From NCBI GenBank assembly GCA_022828595.1, contig JAKGHH010000003.1:13516934-13580933 (forward strand): a stretch of 64,000 nucleotides of DNA. The letters are read 5' to 3'. This document shows positions 24,901 to 33,196 of this stretch, one piece after another (the first letter of the stretch is position 1; each line of letters starts with the position of its first letter). Below the pieces are notes generated by a model. The model did no database searches. It was not told the DNA's origin and was given only the letters and a program-made list of their open reading frames with translations. The stretch is from Nelumbo lutea (lineage: Eukaryota; Streptophyta; Magnoliopsida; Proteales; Nelumbonaceae). A program made the translations under genes and the position numbers.

Positions 24901-26399
24901 TACCCAATCTTGGCCCCAATTTCTGGGGCCTTGGGAGTGGTGGCTGGGATATGGACCTAACTTTTGGCATTTTCTTGCACAAAGTGGTTGCTCTCAGACT
25001 TGGACCTCTGTTCTCAACAAATGACATAATAAGAAAATGGAAGAAAGTGGCACAAATGGAAATGCATAAAGAAATAATCAAGATGGATTGGAAACCTCCA
25101 GGGCCAAATAAATTGAAGCTGAACTGTGATGGCAGCTCCTTTGGGGACCCAGGGAGGGCTGGAATAGGGGGAGTTTTCAGAAATCATCATGGAGAAATTG
25201 TGGCTCTATTCTCGGGACCAATCGTGTATGGAGACTCGGTTCAGGCAGAGATAATGGCACTCTGGCAAGGTTTGAAATTAGCAGTATAATTAGAAGCTAG
25301 AGAGTTGGAAGTGGAAGGGGACTCACTGTTGATCATCTCTTGGGCAAAGCAAGTAAAGTCAGAACCATGGAAGTATAGATTTGAATTCAGGGAGATTGAT
25401 TTACTGGCTAAGAGCTTTAACTCTACCTTTGGGTGGACTACAAAGACAGCAAATGGACAGGCAGACACTCTGGCAAAACAGGTAGCTGATAGGCCTTCTC
25501 CTTTTTGGGCTAAACTATAGCTGGATGTGTTAAAACAGAGGGTTGATGTTCCTTGTATTCTGGGACCTTTCTATATTGCTATACTCTGGAAAGTTCTTGT
25601 AATGGTCCCTGACCCTGAGAGACCAGATATTAATCGTGAAAAGGAAAATAGTGAACATAATCAAGGTGGAGAAGTATATTCTGCAGATGCTCTTTAGTGG
25701 AACTTAATTATGTAAAGCCGAACCCACATATAATGGCACTCAAAAGAAAAGGAACGAGATGAAAATAAAACTAAAAATAAATTAATTAAAAAAACAAGAA
25801 ATTCTCCATTGGCAACAAAACTGAATCGTGAACATTAACATGATATGCAGAACAGAAATGATCTGGACCGCAACTAGTTGATGAGATGAAACCTTTCACG
25901 TAACTTCCAAGGTTAATTACTCAACTAAGGTTGCATTCTTACCCTCTCCCTACCTCAAAGTTAAATAGGGGAAAGAAAAGAATAACTACAAAAAAAAAAA
26001 AAGCAATTGCATAGCTATGTAAGTATGAAAATTAATGTACACCTCTTTGGCAAAATTAATAAAATCCCAAAGTACATTATGGTGTTAAGTATCATTTAAA
26101 TCAATAAAAACAATAACCCTTTATTCGGCAATTTATCTAGCAAGATGACGCGAATGGCAATTGACAAACAATGATTCTGTGAAATAATCATTTGCAATAC
26201 AAAACAAATCACAGAATTCGTTTTACAGGTGATGAGAACGAACTAGAAAAGGGATTAACAACAACTATAAATGTAGAAACAGGAACCCTAGGAAAAAGAA
26301 AAAAGGTGCGACTTTTACCCTCTTCAACTCCTTCTTGCGAAGCTCCTTCCGATAGGCGTCGGTAGGGTTCATGACCTTCCCTCCCTTGGTGGTCTTCAT
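3905..26399 (-). CDS. ELF5: ELF5 / WW-domain-binding protein 11 homologue, nine coding exons
   Basis: The coding exons, in gene order, are 26399-26319, 24648-24555, 7534-7449, 5820-5771, 5636-5567, 5478-5397, 5310-4907, 4762-4229 and 4129-3905. All introns are GT-AG and the phases agree, giving 541 codons plus stop. The N-terminus ([20 protein letters not shown], then [19 protein letters not shown]) and the [20 protein letters not shown] block are the conserved WBP11/Npw38-binding-protein region. [13 protein letters not shown] and [20 protein letters not shown] follow. Residues about 155-467 (exons 7-8) are rich in [10 protein letters not shown] runs, the kind of ligand WW domains bind. The last exon ends [16 protein letters not shown], also conserved. 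Arabidopsis ELF5 is a nuclear protein that delays flowering through FLC, and WBP11 is spliceosome-linked; the same role here is inference. Oddity: intron 2 is 17,020 bp and full of retrotransposons. The reading frame looks intact. Confidence 0.93.
4160..4205. repeat. Remnant of a MULE-type MITE terminus in ELF5 intron 8
   Basis: A segment beginning GGGAAAATTCCCGATTAGTA, followed by CCTGTACTTTGGG, closely matches the left end of the complete MITE at 43024-43583. Only one arm is present. It sits in the 99-bp last intron and leaves both splice sites (4130/4131 acceptor side, 4227/4228 donor side) intact. Confidence 0.55.
5821..7448 (-). other. ELF5: ELF5 intron 3
   Basis: This is a 1,628-bp GT-AG intron. 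It contains an (AT)n run near 5930-5951 and a G-run followed by (GA)n at about 6188-6210. No coding remnant or mobile element was recognised. Confidence 0.8.
8590..9185 (-). mobile_element. LINE 3' fragment with zf-RVT motif
   Basis: On the minus strand, 9178-8834 encodes a cysteine/histidine motif ([18 protein letters not shown], then an IWKLY segment) typical of the zf-RVT domain that follows reverse transcriptase in plant L1-type LINEs. The sequence continues through non-coding DNA to an A-rich end on that strand near 8595. No RT domain is present, so this is a 5'-truncated copy. Confidence 0.7.
9555..10020 (-). mobile_element. RTE-type LINE 3' end with ATC-repeat tail
   Basis: Minus-strand 9994-9707 encodes [20 protein letters not shown] and later [20 protein letters not shown]. 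These are the conserved C-terminal words of the RTE-clade reverse transcriptase widespread in plants. A frameshift separates it from an upstream PAMLYGA segment near 10005. The left edge is the usual 3' tail: a (CAT/ATC) run at about 9557-9572 followed by CCAAGCCTTATCCCAACTAT. It is a short, dead copy. Confidence 0.75.
10130..10288 (+). mobile_element. Older LINE, left part (zf-RVT)
   Basis: Translation reads [12 protein letters not shown], then [18 protein letters not shown], the zf-RVT region of the same LINE family as the younger copy that interrupts it. The interruption is at 10288/10289. The 13-bp ACAAACTGTAAAA at 10276-10288 is repeated at 21886-21898, where the older copy resumes. Confidence 0.7.
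10473..10753 (-). repeat. Copia-1 3' LTR
   Basis: 281 bp. It differs from the other LTR by two substitutions and the lack of nine bases in a GAA-rich run. Confidence 0.93.
10761..12101 (-). pseudogene. Copia-1 gag C-terminus fused to RT end and RNase H
   Basis: Reading leftwards from 12101, the frame gives the gag segment [20 protein letters not shown], a glycine/arginine-rich tract, and a CCHC zinc knuckle ([14 protein letters not shown], near 11750-11790). Within about 40 residues it continues as [20 protein letters not shown], the distal part of Copia reverse transcriptase. A TGA at 11388-11390 interrupts the conserved LTIT-PDI. RNase H follows in the same frame with [31 protein letters not shown] and [20 protein letters not shown], ending at 10761. 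The jump from zinc knuckle to RT C-terminus implies that about two thirds of pol was lost. The frame is otherwise well kept, so loss and insertion are probably recent. Confidence 0.85.
12266..12628 (-). pseudogene. Copia-1 gag N-terminus
   Basis: The ATG is at 12626-12628. The product begins [16 protein letters not shown] and continues with [32 protein letters not shown] and [13 protein letters not shown], the usual N-terminal gag (UBN2/retrotran-gag) words of plant Copia elements. A TAG at 12266-12268 stops the frame. The gag sequence continues beyond it to a single-base frame change near 12106, where the next segment starts. Confidence 0.8.
12739..12960. repeat. 74-bp tandem repeat, three copies, in Copia-1 leader
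   Basis: Units start at 12739, 12813 and 12887. Each begins CACACTAAG and contains CTGAAATCACTCAGTC and GGGCTGCACACTGCA. Only a few substitutions separate the units, mostly in the third. The array lies between the primer-binding site and gag, in the untranslated leader. Confidence 0.9.
13464..13753 (-). repeat. Copia-1 5' LTR
   Basis: 290 bp. The extra nine bases relative to 10473-10753 are GAA units at about 13520-13545. The adjacent interior sequence CTCTGATACTAT is the reverse complement of the primer-binding site. Confidence 0.93.
15107..15397 (-). repeat. Copia-2 3' LTR
   Basis: 291 bp, beginning TGTAAACTTAGGAG and ending CATTCTAACA. The polypurine tract lies immediately to its right on the plus map. 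Confidence 0.95.
15410..17932 (-). pseudogene. Copia-2 pol: integrase end, reverse transcriptase, RNase H
   Basis: This is one reading frame interrupted by TAG (17714-17716), TAG (16424-16426) and TAA (16220-16222). From 17932 leftwards the order is: integrase end ([25 protein letters not shown]); the RVT_2 reverse transcriptase starting near [12 protein letters not shown], with [41 protein letters not shown] and [15 protein letters not shown]; the catalytic FYVDDMVI at about 16330; then [12 protein letters not shown]. RNase H has [31 protein letters not shown] and [20 protein letters not shown]. All domains are present, so the element was once autonomous in layout. Confidence 0.9.
17949..19799 (-). 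pseudogene. Copia-2 gag, protease and integrase N-terminus
   Basis: The first ATG in frame is at 19797-19799 ([13 protein letters not shown]). The gag region has [17 protein letters not shown] and [21 protein letters not shown] knuckle ([14 protein letters not shown]) lies near 18980-19010. The protease has [15 protein letters not shown] near 18640 with the catalytic DSG. A TAG at 18381-18383 precedes the GAG-pre-integrase domain ([17 protein letters not shown]) and the integrase core ([27 protein letters not shown]). The frame is lost near 17949 by a one-base change, and the adjacent frame then carries the rest of pol. Confidence 0.9.
20339..20629 (-). repeat. Copia-2 5' LTR
   Basis: 291 bp, the same length as the left LTR, with eight transition differences and no indels. 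Confidence 0.95.
21886..22640 (+). mobile_element. Older LINE, right part (decayed RNase H)
   Basis: This resumes after the TSD copy at 21886-21898. Broken frames retain the RNase H words [22 protein letters not shown] (near 22190-22245), [10 protein letters not shown] (22397-22430) and [10 protein letters not shown] (near 22545-22575), the same order as in the younger copy. Multiple stops and frame changes are present. Confidence 0.65.
22720..24072 (+). mobile_element. Short Ty3/Gypsy-derived element with gag remnant only
   Basis: The left LTR is 22720-23037 (TGTTACGACC to CCTACCA). It is followed after two bases by TGGTACCAGAGCC (23040-23052), a primer-binding-type sequence. The interior holds a decayed gag with LTFPSIP..-like and [20 protein letters not shown] words, [19 protein letters not shown] (23280-23440) and later [11 protein letters not shown] near 23630. 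No protease, RT or integrase is present. The right LTR ends at 24072 with the same CCTACCA but starts only at about 23867, missing roughly its first 100 bp. Flanks TTATT (22715-22719) and TTATC (24073-24077) are a 4/5 TSD. Confidence 0.78.
23680..23866. repeat. Unassigned insert replacing the interior end and 3' LTR start
   Basis: Sequence rich in GGGTATCCGGTACCCGATAC and AAAACCCTATAGGGTTTGGG words interrupts the gag/LTR structure. Similar words are common in plant non-coding repeats, but I cannot assign a class or find clear termini. Confidence 0.35.
24649..26318 (-). other. ELF5: ELF5 intron 1 (1,670 bp)
   Basis: GT-AG intron between the first two coding exons (donor GTAAAAGTC, acceptor TTGTAACAG). 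It contains the LINE RNase H fragment listed separately. The remainder (24649-24930 and 25560-26318) is AT-rich with no recognised feature. Confidence 0.88.
24935..25560 (+). mobile_element. LINE RNase H fragment in ELF5 intron 1
   Basis: The plus-strand frames read [20 protein letters not shown], then [20 protein letters not shown]. After a TAA at 25287-25289 comes [17 protein letters not shown] and [12 protein letters not shown]. This is the same RNase H domain as the LINE at 20876-21885 but a clearly diverged copy. It has no RT, is antisense to ELF5, and is close to uninterrupted. Confidence 0.78.
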
Positions 26400-27013
26400 C
26401 TTCGTTCCTTCGGATCTCAAATTCGACGGGAGAACGCAAGGAAAACAACAAAAACGAAGATGAAGCGATGTATTATTCTTTTTCTGTGCGTTTTCTTCTG
26501 GCAATTCGCTCGCTTCTCCCTCCTGATGAGTCTAGACTCGGGAGCCTGGAGGGTGACAGGACAGTTAGGCAAGCTTTTTCGAGTCCTGAGGAAGACGAGT
26601 TTCGCTTCGTAATTAGGGCGGTTTTGATCCGGAACCGAGGCTACAGCACTTTGTATCGTATGATCAATGATCTGCAGTCCACCTCCGGTCCTCCGGGGCT
26701 ATCTGCACTCCGGTCCGGTGTTGGGGAATTTGGGGGGAATCATGATCCACCCTCAGCGGTTCGAGCTGTCAATTGGATGGGCTCAACCTGAGCTCTTGCA
26801 TGGGCTGAGTTTAAAAACATGTTAAACCTTGATTTTAGTTGGGCTTGGATTCAGGCATCAGGATGTACAAAGCCCAACTTGAGCCCATCCGTTCTATACA
26901 ATTTTTGTATCCCATCTATCCAAGTATCTACTATACTTTATGTATAGACTTTTTTTATCCTAGTATAAAGGTATGTATTATGTATTATATTGCGTTTTAG
27001 ATTAGTTATATGC
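26400..27013. other. ELF5 upstream region
   Basis: The first roughly 60-100 bp upstream of the ELF5 ATG are probably 5' UTR (minus strand). A plus-strand open frame at 26468-26791 has no recognisable domain. I see no convincing TATA box. No other gene is evident before the MITE at 27014. Confidence 0.45.
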
Positions 27014-27229
27014 AAGGTTCAAAGTATCCATACATAGGCCAATATGTATAATTTCGAGATGTCCCGATATACTTCTACAGTAGGTGTATTAGGATTTTGA
27101 CTAATTTAGAGACTGGAGGAGCCTTAAAGCGGCCTCTCTGAACCAATTTTGAAAAAAAAAAAAACAGTATCAATATCACCCGATAAACCCCCTGCTGATA
27201 TATACGGACATATCAATATTTTAAATCTT
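27014..27229. mobile_element. Degenerate MITE with CAAGGTTCAAAGTAT ends
   Basis: The left end is CAAGGTTCAAAGTATCCATA; the right end read in reverse is CCAAGATTTAAAATATTGAT. The interior contains gatatatcgg-like words and an A-run at 27152-27164. The terminal sequence matches the larger element at 60068-60531, so the two belong to one family. Confidence 0.6.
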
Positions 27230-30121
27230 GGTTACACGATGGCTGTATAACAAGCTTTGGAACAAATGATAATGCCCAATGCTGGTTATAAATGATAAAT
27301 GAGAGATTAAATGGTTGTAGGCTATATGTACTTCATGACTGATGTTTGGCGTTATCATTGATTTCTGTGGCCCACCATATGAATTCCATAGCTGTTTTAT
27401 TGACTGTGGCGGTATCATTTGAGATATTTCTATGGCCCACTATACATTCACTGCATTAGCTGAATTCGGTAGCTGTTTTATTGATTGTGGGACTAATCAT
27501 TTTGCTCCGCAATAAACATAAAGTGTATGGGATCCACCACCATTTAATCTCTCATTTGCATTTGCATTTTATGGCGGACATGAATAAAACAGCTATCAAA
27601 TTGAGATAATATATATCCAAGTAAATTGGATATAGGTAGGTATAAATTTGATTTATTTATATTTGAATTCAATTTGGGTATCATCTATTGGATTTATATG
27701 AGAATCGTATCAACTTTCAATTAATATCGACTAGTAAAATAAATTAAACTAAAAAATGATCATGATATCATATTATTAATAAGATGAACTAAAAATGACT
27801 TTTATATTCTATCTGAATGAATAAAATGAATAAAAAATAACTTGTATGAAGCTTGAACATGTGACAATTTAGTAAAAACAGAATAATTAAACAATTATAG
27901 GGTGGATCCATATTTGGTCCAATTATAAATAGATCGAATTCAAATCACCCTTGATGGGATCAAATTTAAATTCAGACAAAAGGATAAAATTTGCAGCCCT
28001 AATTCCCCCAAACCCGTAAACTCCCTAATCCTGGTGAAGGCAGGACTAGACCCCACGCCACTCCTACAATCAGTTAGTGACTTTACCAGTAAGCCAGTTG
28101 GTGCAACTGTGCAAGTTCAAACATACCAATAGGCGAGTTATCTACTTGTACATATCACTAGCTCCACATACAGTACAGCGGATAAAACTGCATGAACACA
28201 TGCCCAAAAAAAAATGTATTTATAATTTATAATGTTTTTATGCATAAGATCCACACTCACTAAAACATGCATCTATATTATTATAAAGTGGGTATTTAGT
28301 ACACATCATAAAAAGTTAAATTTGATTATATAAAGCCATCTTAAATCTTTCCCTTATACTAATATTATATATGATATATATGATATACTTTTTTTGGATA
28401 ATGGCATTAAATGAAACAAAATGACAAACAAGAATGTAGCTGAGTCCATATACAGTTGGGATAAGACATAGATGATGATGATTAGATAATATATCCGTTT
28501 ATTTTATCGTAATATGTCTAGGTAAGCATAGAATCTCTTAATTTAACCTTGCAAGTTTGAAAATGAACATACCACGTGTATTAAACTTCTTTATAAAAAA
28601 ATCATGTATTTATACCGATCTTTCTTTGTAGATTTTGCGAAAGAAAAAAACACATTTATTATGCTCATATTCCACAGTATGTACATTAATTTGACAAAAA
28701 AGGAATGGATTTAATCAAGATAATTGAAGTATAGTCTGTCTTGACCCACTTTTGAATGCTTAATGGTGCTCAAGTGATTATTTGATGCATGAGTAGAAGT
28801 TTTGAAAATTCCTGGAAAAGATCTTTTACAATAGAAAGGGTCTTTCTTTTGACTCCTAAGTTAGCATTTTACGCTACTTTGGGTTTGGGCATTCAAATAT
28901 CGACAAAAAAAAAAAAAAGGATATTAGAAGATGTTCCATAAACATGGCCAAGGTTGGGCAGCTTTGAAACAGAATTTTTATTGAAGGGGATTCAAGTATA
29001 TCACTGGTTTAAAAGGTCGAGACCAACTTCCTTAGAATGCCAAGCCTTAATGCTTTGAAATCTGCCGTTGAACAAGCTCAGTCACTTTCAGAGGATTTAC
29101 ATTGGTGCCCTATATGCACATCTCAGGGTGCATTAGAAACATTTCCCCTACTTGTTATTGAAAGATGTTCCTAATATATGATTGAGATGTACTGTGGGGC
29201 AGGCGCTACAGGTCTATAGAGACGTTAATTGGTGATTGGATTGGCTGCCCACAGAGCACGCTGCACAGCCCATTCCCTCCGTGCACTAGGAACATCTCCC
29301 ATGCTTGTGATGGGAAGATATTCCCAATGCACGGTGGGATGCCTGTGGGGCGTGCTACTGCTGACTGGTTGGCTAACCTTGGGTACTTAACAAGGTTTGT
29401 GTTGCTGAGTTTAACTTGTATTTAGGTGTTGGACTTTACCCTGCGCGCTGTGTACAATCTCTCTCTTTTCATAGAAAAAAAAAAGATGATTGCAAATTGA
29501 GGATGATATAGAAAGTGTAAAGGCTCAGTTTGCAAGTAATACAAATACAATCATATAGAATGCAAAACCTTGTATTTTGTATTATTTATACTATATATAT
29601 ATATATATATATGAATTCTTCCAAATTGAGCAAAGAACATATTAACTCTTGACATCAGTGGGATTTATGTAGTATTAAATACGATCAGATGAGCAGTAGC
29701 CAGTAGAGCTGTCCCTTCCCTAACATTGATATCCTTGACTGGATACACGTCAAAGTAGATGCACATGGGAAACAATAAGCTTAAATTTTGCAAGTATCAT
29801 TAAATTTGCCAGAAACTCGTTTGCAGTTTGCTTCAATTTGGGTGGGTTCTGATCTGATCTGACCATCAAATGTTATGTTTCATTTTTATTTATTCCTATA
29901 TTTAAAATCTGAGCTAAAGACTTGCATTTTGGTTTTGTGTGGTTCACATAAATAGTTCTGAGTTATAGTCGATTATATCAGGGGGTTTCTCTCCAAAATG
30001 ATTATTGTTGTGCACCCTTTACAAGTTTTGGTTCAACTTTGCTTCCATGAATTATACCTATCCAAGTTTAAATGGATTTATTTGGGTTTAGAGTATAAAT
30101 AAAAGAAGAAAAATGAATTAA
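27230..30121. other. Intergenic DNA with scattered TE scraps
   Basis: No gene recognised. At 28432-28490 there is an inverted RTE-LINE tail (ATACAGTTGGGATAAGAC followed by a GAT run). At about 28960-29095 a plus-strand FIEGDSS...EQAQSLS stretch resembles LINE RNase H, weakly. An (AT)n microsatellite lies at 29592-29612. The block 29100-29400 is more GC-rich and contains repeated GGAACATCTCCC/GATGTTCC words, nature unknown. Confidence 0.45.
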
Positions 30122-30376
30122 GGGTCTATTTAGTTTGCAGTCAGAATCGGAATCGAAATCAGAATGATCCATTCCCATAATCTGTTTGGTTCAAACAAAA
30201 ATGAGATAATGGAAATGGGAATCAGTGGGAATGGGATTTCAGGGAATGACCATTCCCTCAAATGGGAGAATGCCATTCCAGCAACAACGAGAATGGGATT
30301 CTGGATCCGCCCAACCAAAATAGTCCATTCCGATTCCCTTTCAAGACCCCTATTCCCACGAACCAAACGGGAGGCC
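30122..30376. mobile_element. Tourist-like MITE upstream of the translocator gene
   Basis: The left end is GGGTCTATTTAGTTTGC; the right end in reverse is GGCCTCCCGTTTGGTTC. Both sides carry TAA (30119-30121 and 30377-30379). The inside consists of imperfect GGAATGGGAATCAG-type words that can fold back. It ends 325 bp before the translocator ATG, so it lies within its promoter region. Confidence 0.75.
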
Positions 30377-30701
30377 TAATATCCATTAATTGGGTCGGAA
30401 TCTTTAATTTGAGAAAGCATGTTTTTTGAACCCAAAAATCCAACAACCTGTTATTAGTTTCAGTTTTAGAGAGAGAGAGAGAGAGAAAAAAAGATGCATT
30501 ACACAATCAAGAACATGTTTTCTGCTTTCTTGTTTTAAGAACTAGTGATCCATTAAAGCTGGTGCACCATCTTTGTCCCATGTCTGTAACCTCTGACAAA
30601 CTCTCCTCCCTCATCAACTCAATTGAATATCTATCAATCCCATCCCTCTTTCAATCTCCATCCCTGCAAGGCTGCAATTGCAACTACCAGAGTCTCCTAA
30701 G

Positions 30702-31754
30702 ATGGGTCTAAACTCAAACACAGTTGACAAGGTTCTACTGTCTTACGACCACATTACCATTTGGATCTTCCTAAGCTTCACTGTTATCATCTACAACAAG
30801 TACATTCTCGATCCAGAGCTTCACAACTGGCCATTCCCCATCTCCCTCGCCATGGTCTACATGTCTGTCTGTTCCATCCTAGCTTTCCTCCTCGTTCGAG
30901 TCTTCCAACTGGTCGACTCTGTCTCCATGCCCAGAGACATCTACGTCTCCTCTGTCATGCCCATTGCTGCTCTGTATTCCTTGAGCCTCTGCTTCTCCAA
31001 CTCTTCTTATATTTATCTCTCCCTCTCATTCATCCAAATGCTCAAGGCCCTATTGCCTGTGGCTGTATACTCCATAAGCATCAGCCTCAACAAAGAAGCT
31101 TTCAGCCCTCATGTCATGGCTAATATGATCGTTGTATCAGTCGGTGTTGCCATTGCTGCCTATGGTGAAGCCCACTTCAATACCTGGGGCGTCTACCTTC
31201 AGCTTTCCGCCATTGCACTTGAAGCGACTCGATTGGTCCTGACTCAAGCTCTTCTTACGTCCAAAGGGATCAATCTGAATCCCATAACATCTCTTTTCTA
31301 TGTGGCGCCATGTTGCCTTGCTTTTCTCTCCATCCCCTGGTTCTATGTGGAATTCCCCCTTCTTACAGAATCGTCGTCGTTGCTTCTTGATTTCCCAATC
31401 TTATTGTCCAACTCTTTCTGTGTAGCCGCGCTCAACCTGGCAGTCTTTCTGCTACTAGCTGGTGAAAGCTCGGCGCTCGCGATGAATGTGGCTAGTGTTG
31501 TTAAGGATTGGCTTCTCATTGCCTTCTCTTTGTTGGTTACCAGGAAAACGATTACTTCTGTTAATCTATTTGGGTACGTTATTGCATTTATCGGTGTATG
31601 CTTCTATAACCACAGAAAATTGCAGGCTTTGAAGCCGGAGGCACAGAAGAAGCCAACCCAGCAAGCTGATGAGGAGGTTGGAATTAAACTGATGATACAG
31701 GCAGAAGACAGTTTTCCAGGTTCTTGTTTTTCTTTTCTGGATCAGGCTCACTAG
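30702..31754 (+). CDS. Sugar-phosphate/phosphate translocator-type transporter (NST-TPT family)
   Basis: The gene is intronless, 350 codons, with ATG at 30702 ([18 protein letters not shown]). The protein is hydrophobic, with about ten likely membrane segments. It contains family words seen in plant probable sugar phosphate/phosphate translocators: [93 protein letters not shown] and [19 protein letters not shown]. These proteins usually sit in the Golgi/ER or plastid membranes and exchange phosphorylated or nucleotide sugars; the substrate cannot be told here. The C-terminus after EEVGIKLM is short and unusual (ends FSFLDQAH), so the original end may have been altered. A second copy of its last codons lies at 40217-40395. 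A Tourist-like MITE is upstream. Confidence 0.88.
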   Translation: MGLNSNTVDKVLLSYDHITIWIFLSFTVIIYNKYILDPELHNWPFPISLAMVYMSVCSILAFLLVRVFQLVDSVSMPRDIYVSSVMPIAALYSLSLCFSNSSYIYLSLSFIQMLKALLPVAVYSISISLNKEAFSPHVMANMIVVSVGVAIAAYGEAHFNTWGVYLQLSAIALEATRLVLTQALLTSKGINLNPITSLFYVAPCCLAFLSIPWFYVEFPLLTESSSLLLDFPILLSNSFCVAALNLAVFLLLAGESSALAMNVASVVKDWLLIAFSLLVTRKTITSVNLFGYVIAFIGVCFYNHRKLQALKPEAQKKPTQQADEEVGIKLMIQAEDSFPGSCFSFLDQAH

Positions 31755-32254
31755 CCACTTCCATATTGAAGGAAAGTTAAAGTTAAAGCTGAACCCAAAA
31801 ACGCACATAACTAAGTAGTAACAATTGCACGTAGAACATATTTGGGAATTAGGATGCAATTTTAGGCGATCATAAATTTCTGCCGGCATAGACCTCCATA
31901 CCCGCCGGGGGGAAAACGTTTTTTCTTATAGTTGCACAGGATACAGGGTATCTTATAGTGAGCAGTTTTGCAAATTGAGATGGGCATTATTGCAATACAA
32001 GGGTTTATGAGATGTTGGGTGTGAGTTGGTGGACTTTGAATGGTAATTGCTATTGGTTGTCACAAGAATATTCTTATTGGGGAGAGCTTCACCAAAGATT
32101 TTGATGAATTGGGTTCTTTTTTAAGTTTCCTTTTATTATACTTCCAGACGCACCCGCTATCAAATTGCGTTTTTTATTTTTCTTTATTTTTAATTTATAT
32201 TTTCTTTTAATAATCAATCATTTATCCAATTAAATGTCTAGAAATAAAGCTTAA
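31755..32254. other. Translocator 3' flank, first copy of a duplicated block
   Basis: AT-rich non-coding DNA, repeated almost identically at about 40396-40900. It probably includes the 3' UTR. Confidence 0.6.
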
Positions 32255-32614
32255 GGGGGCATTCTTTTTTCAGATTTTGAGAGGGGGAAAGTTGGTCAAT
32301 GGGATTTTGGTTCCCATTGACCAAGAATCCTATGTTCTTTTTTCAGATTTATGTGGAGACCTATTTTCCTGGGTTATCCATCTCTTGGGTGGGTAAATAA
32401 CTTTTCCACCTAAAGGAAAGCTATCAACACTTGAATGGGACAAAAATGCCATTTTTAATAATAGATTTTTATAGCTAAAATAGTCATTGCCCTATTTACA
32501 TGAGAAATAAAAAAATATGTGTAAATGCACTTACTCAAGAATAAGTGTTTCTCAAGAAAAACTTACCTAGTTAACTACCTAGGTAAATAACTTACCAAAA
32601 AGCGAACAAGACCC
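32255..32614. mobile_element. MITE with GGGGGCATTC / GGGTCTTGTTCG ends
   Basis: The left terminus is GGGGGCATTCTTTTTT; the right terminus in reverse is GGGTCTTGTTCGCTTTTT. The element resembles PIF/Harbinger MITEs, but the flanking trinucleotides (TAA and AAG) do not match well. It also occurs within the duplicated block near 40897-41256, and a partial relative is seen at 57590-57670. Confidence 0.55.
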
Positions 32615-32620
32615 AAGTTT

Positions 32621-33196
32621 TAATCTAAATATCACAAGAGAAAGATTATAGAGAAACCTTTTTATATTTCTTTTCTTAACTAGTAAAAATATCAAGTAGT
32701 ACAAAATCATGCTTATGGTAGATTTAGGACTTAGTGCACTATCCTAAATTGGAATACGAAATTGAAAATTTTTTTTTTGTAACTTTCTTTTTTATTGTTT
32801 TTTAATTTGCATTTAAGAAATTGCTTTTAAGGCTTAGTTTGAAAGGAATACAAATGCACACATGTAGAACAAAACCTTGCATTTTGTATGTATTTTGTAC
32901 TTTCCAAATTGAGCCAGGAGAGGTTACAAATACAAGGTTTATAAATACACTATACAAGATTTTGTACTATAAATATTTGTATTTGTATTCTTCCCAAACG
33001 GAGCCTAAATTTCTCTTGATGAGTAACCAACCCATGTCCACGAGGTCCTGTTTTGGCTCTCTCCTCAGAAGGTGGAAACCCTGCAGTTTTTGAAGAGATA
33101 AAATCAAATTGGAAAAAGAAGTGAATCTCTCTCAAGTAATGTTAGAGAATAAAAACATATTCAGGGACCTTACCAACAGTTCTTTCACATGGTATC
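32621..33196. other. Unassigned DNA left of a solo LTR
   Basis: AT-rich and non-coding. No feature recognised before the solo LTR boundary. Confidence 0.4.

Noticed and set aside
26468..26791. Small plus-strand gene divergent to ELF5
   Set aside because: No domain, no family resemblance and no splice context; it overlaps the probable ELF5 5' UTR/promoter.
30678..30701. Earlier start of the translocator
   Set aside because: The upstream in-frame codon is TTG; the first ATG at 30702 gives a normal N-terminus.
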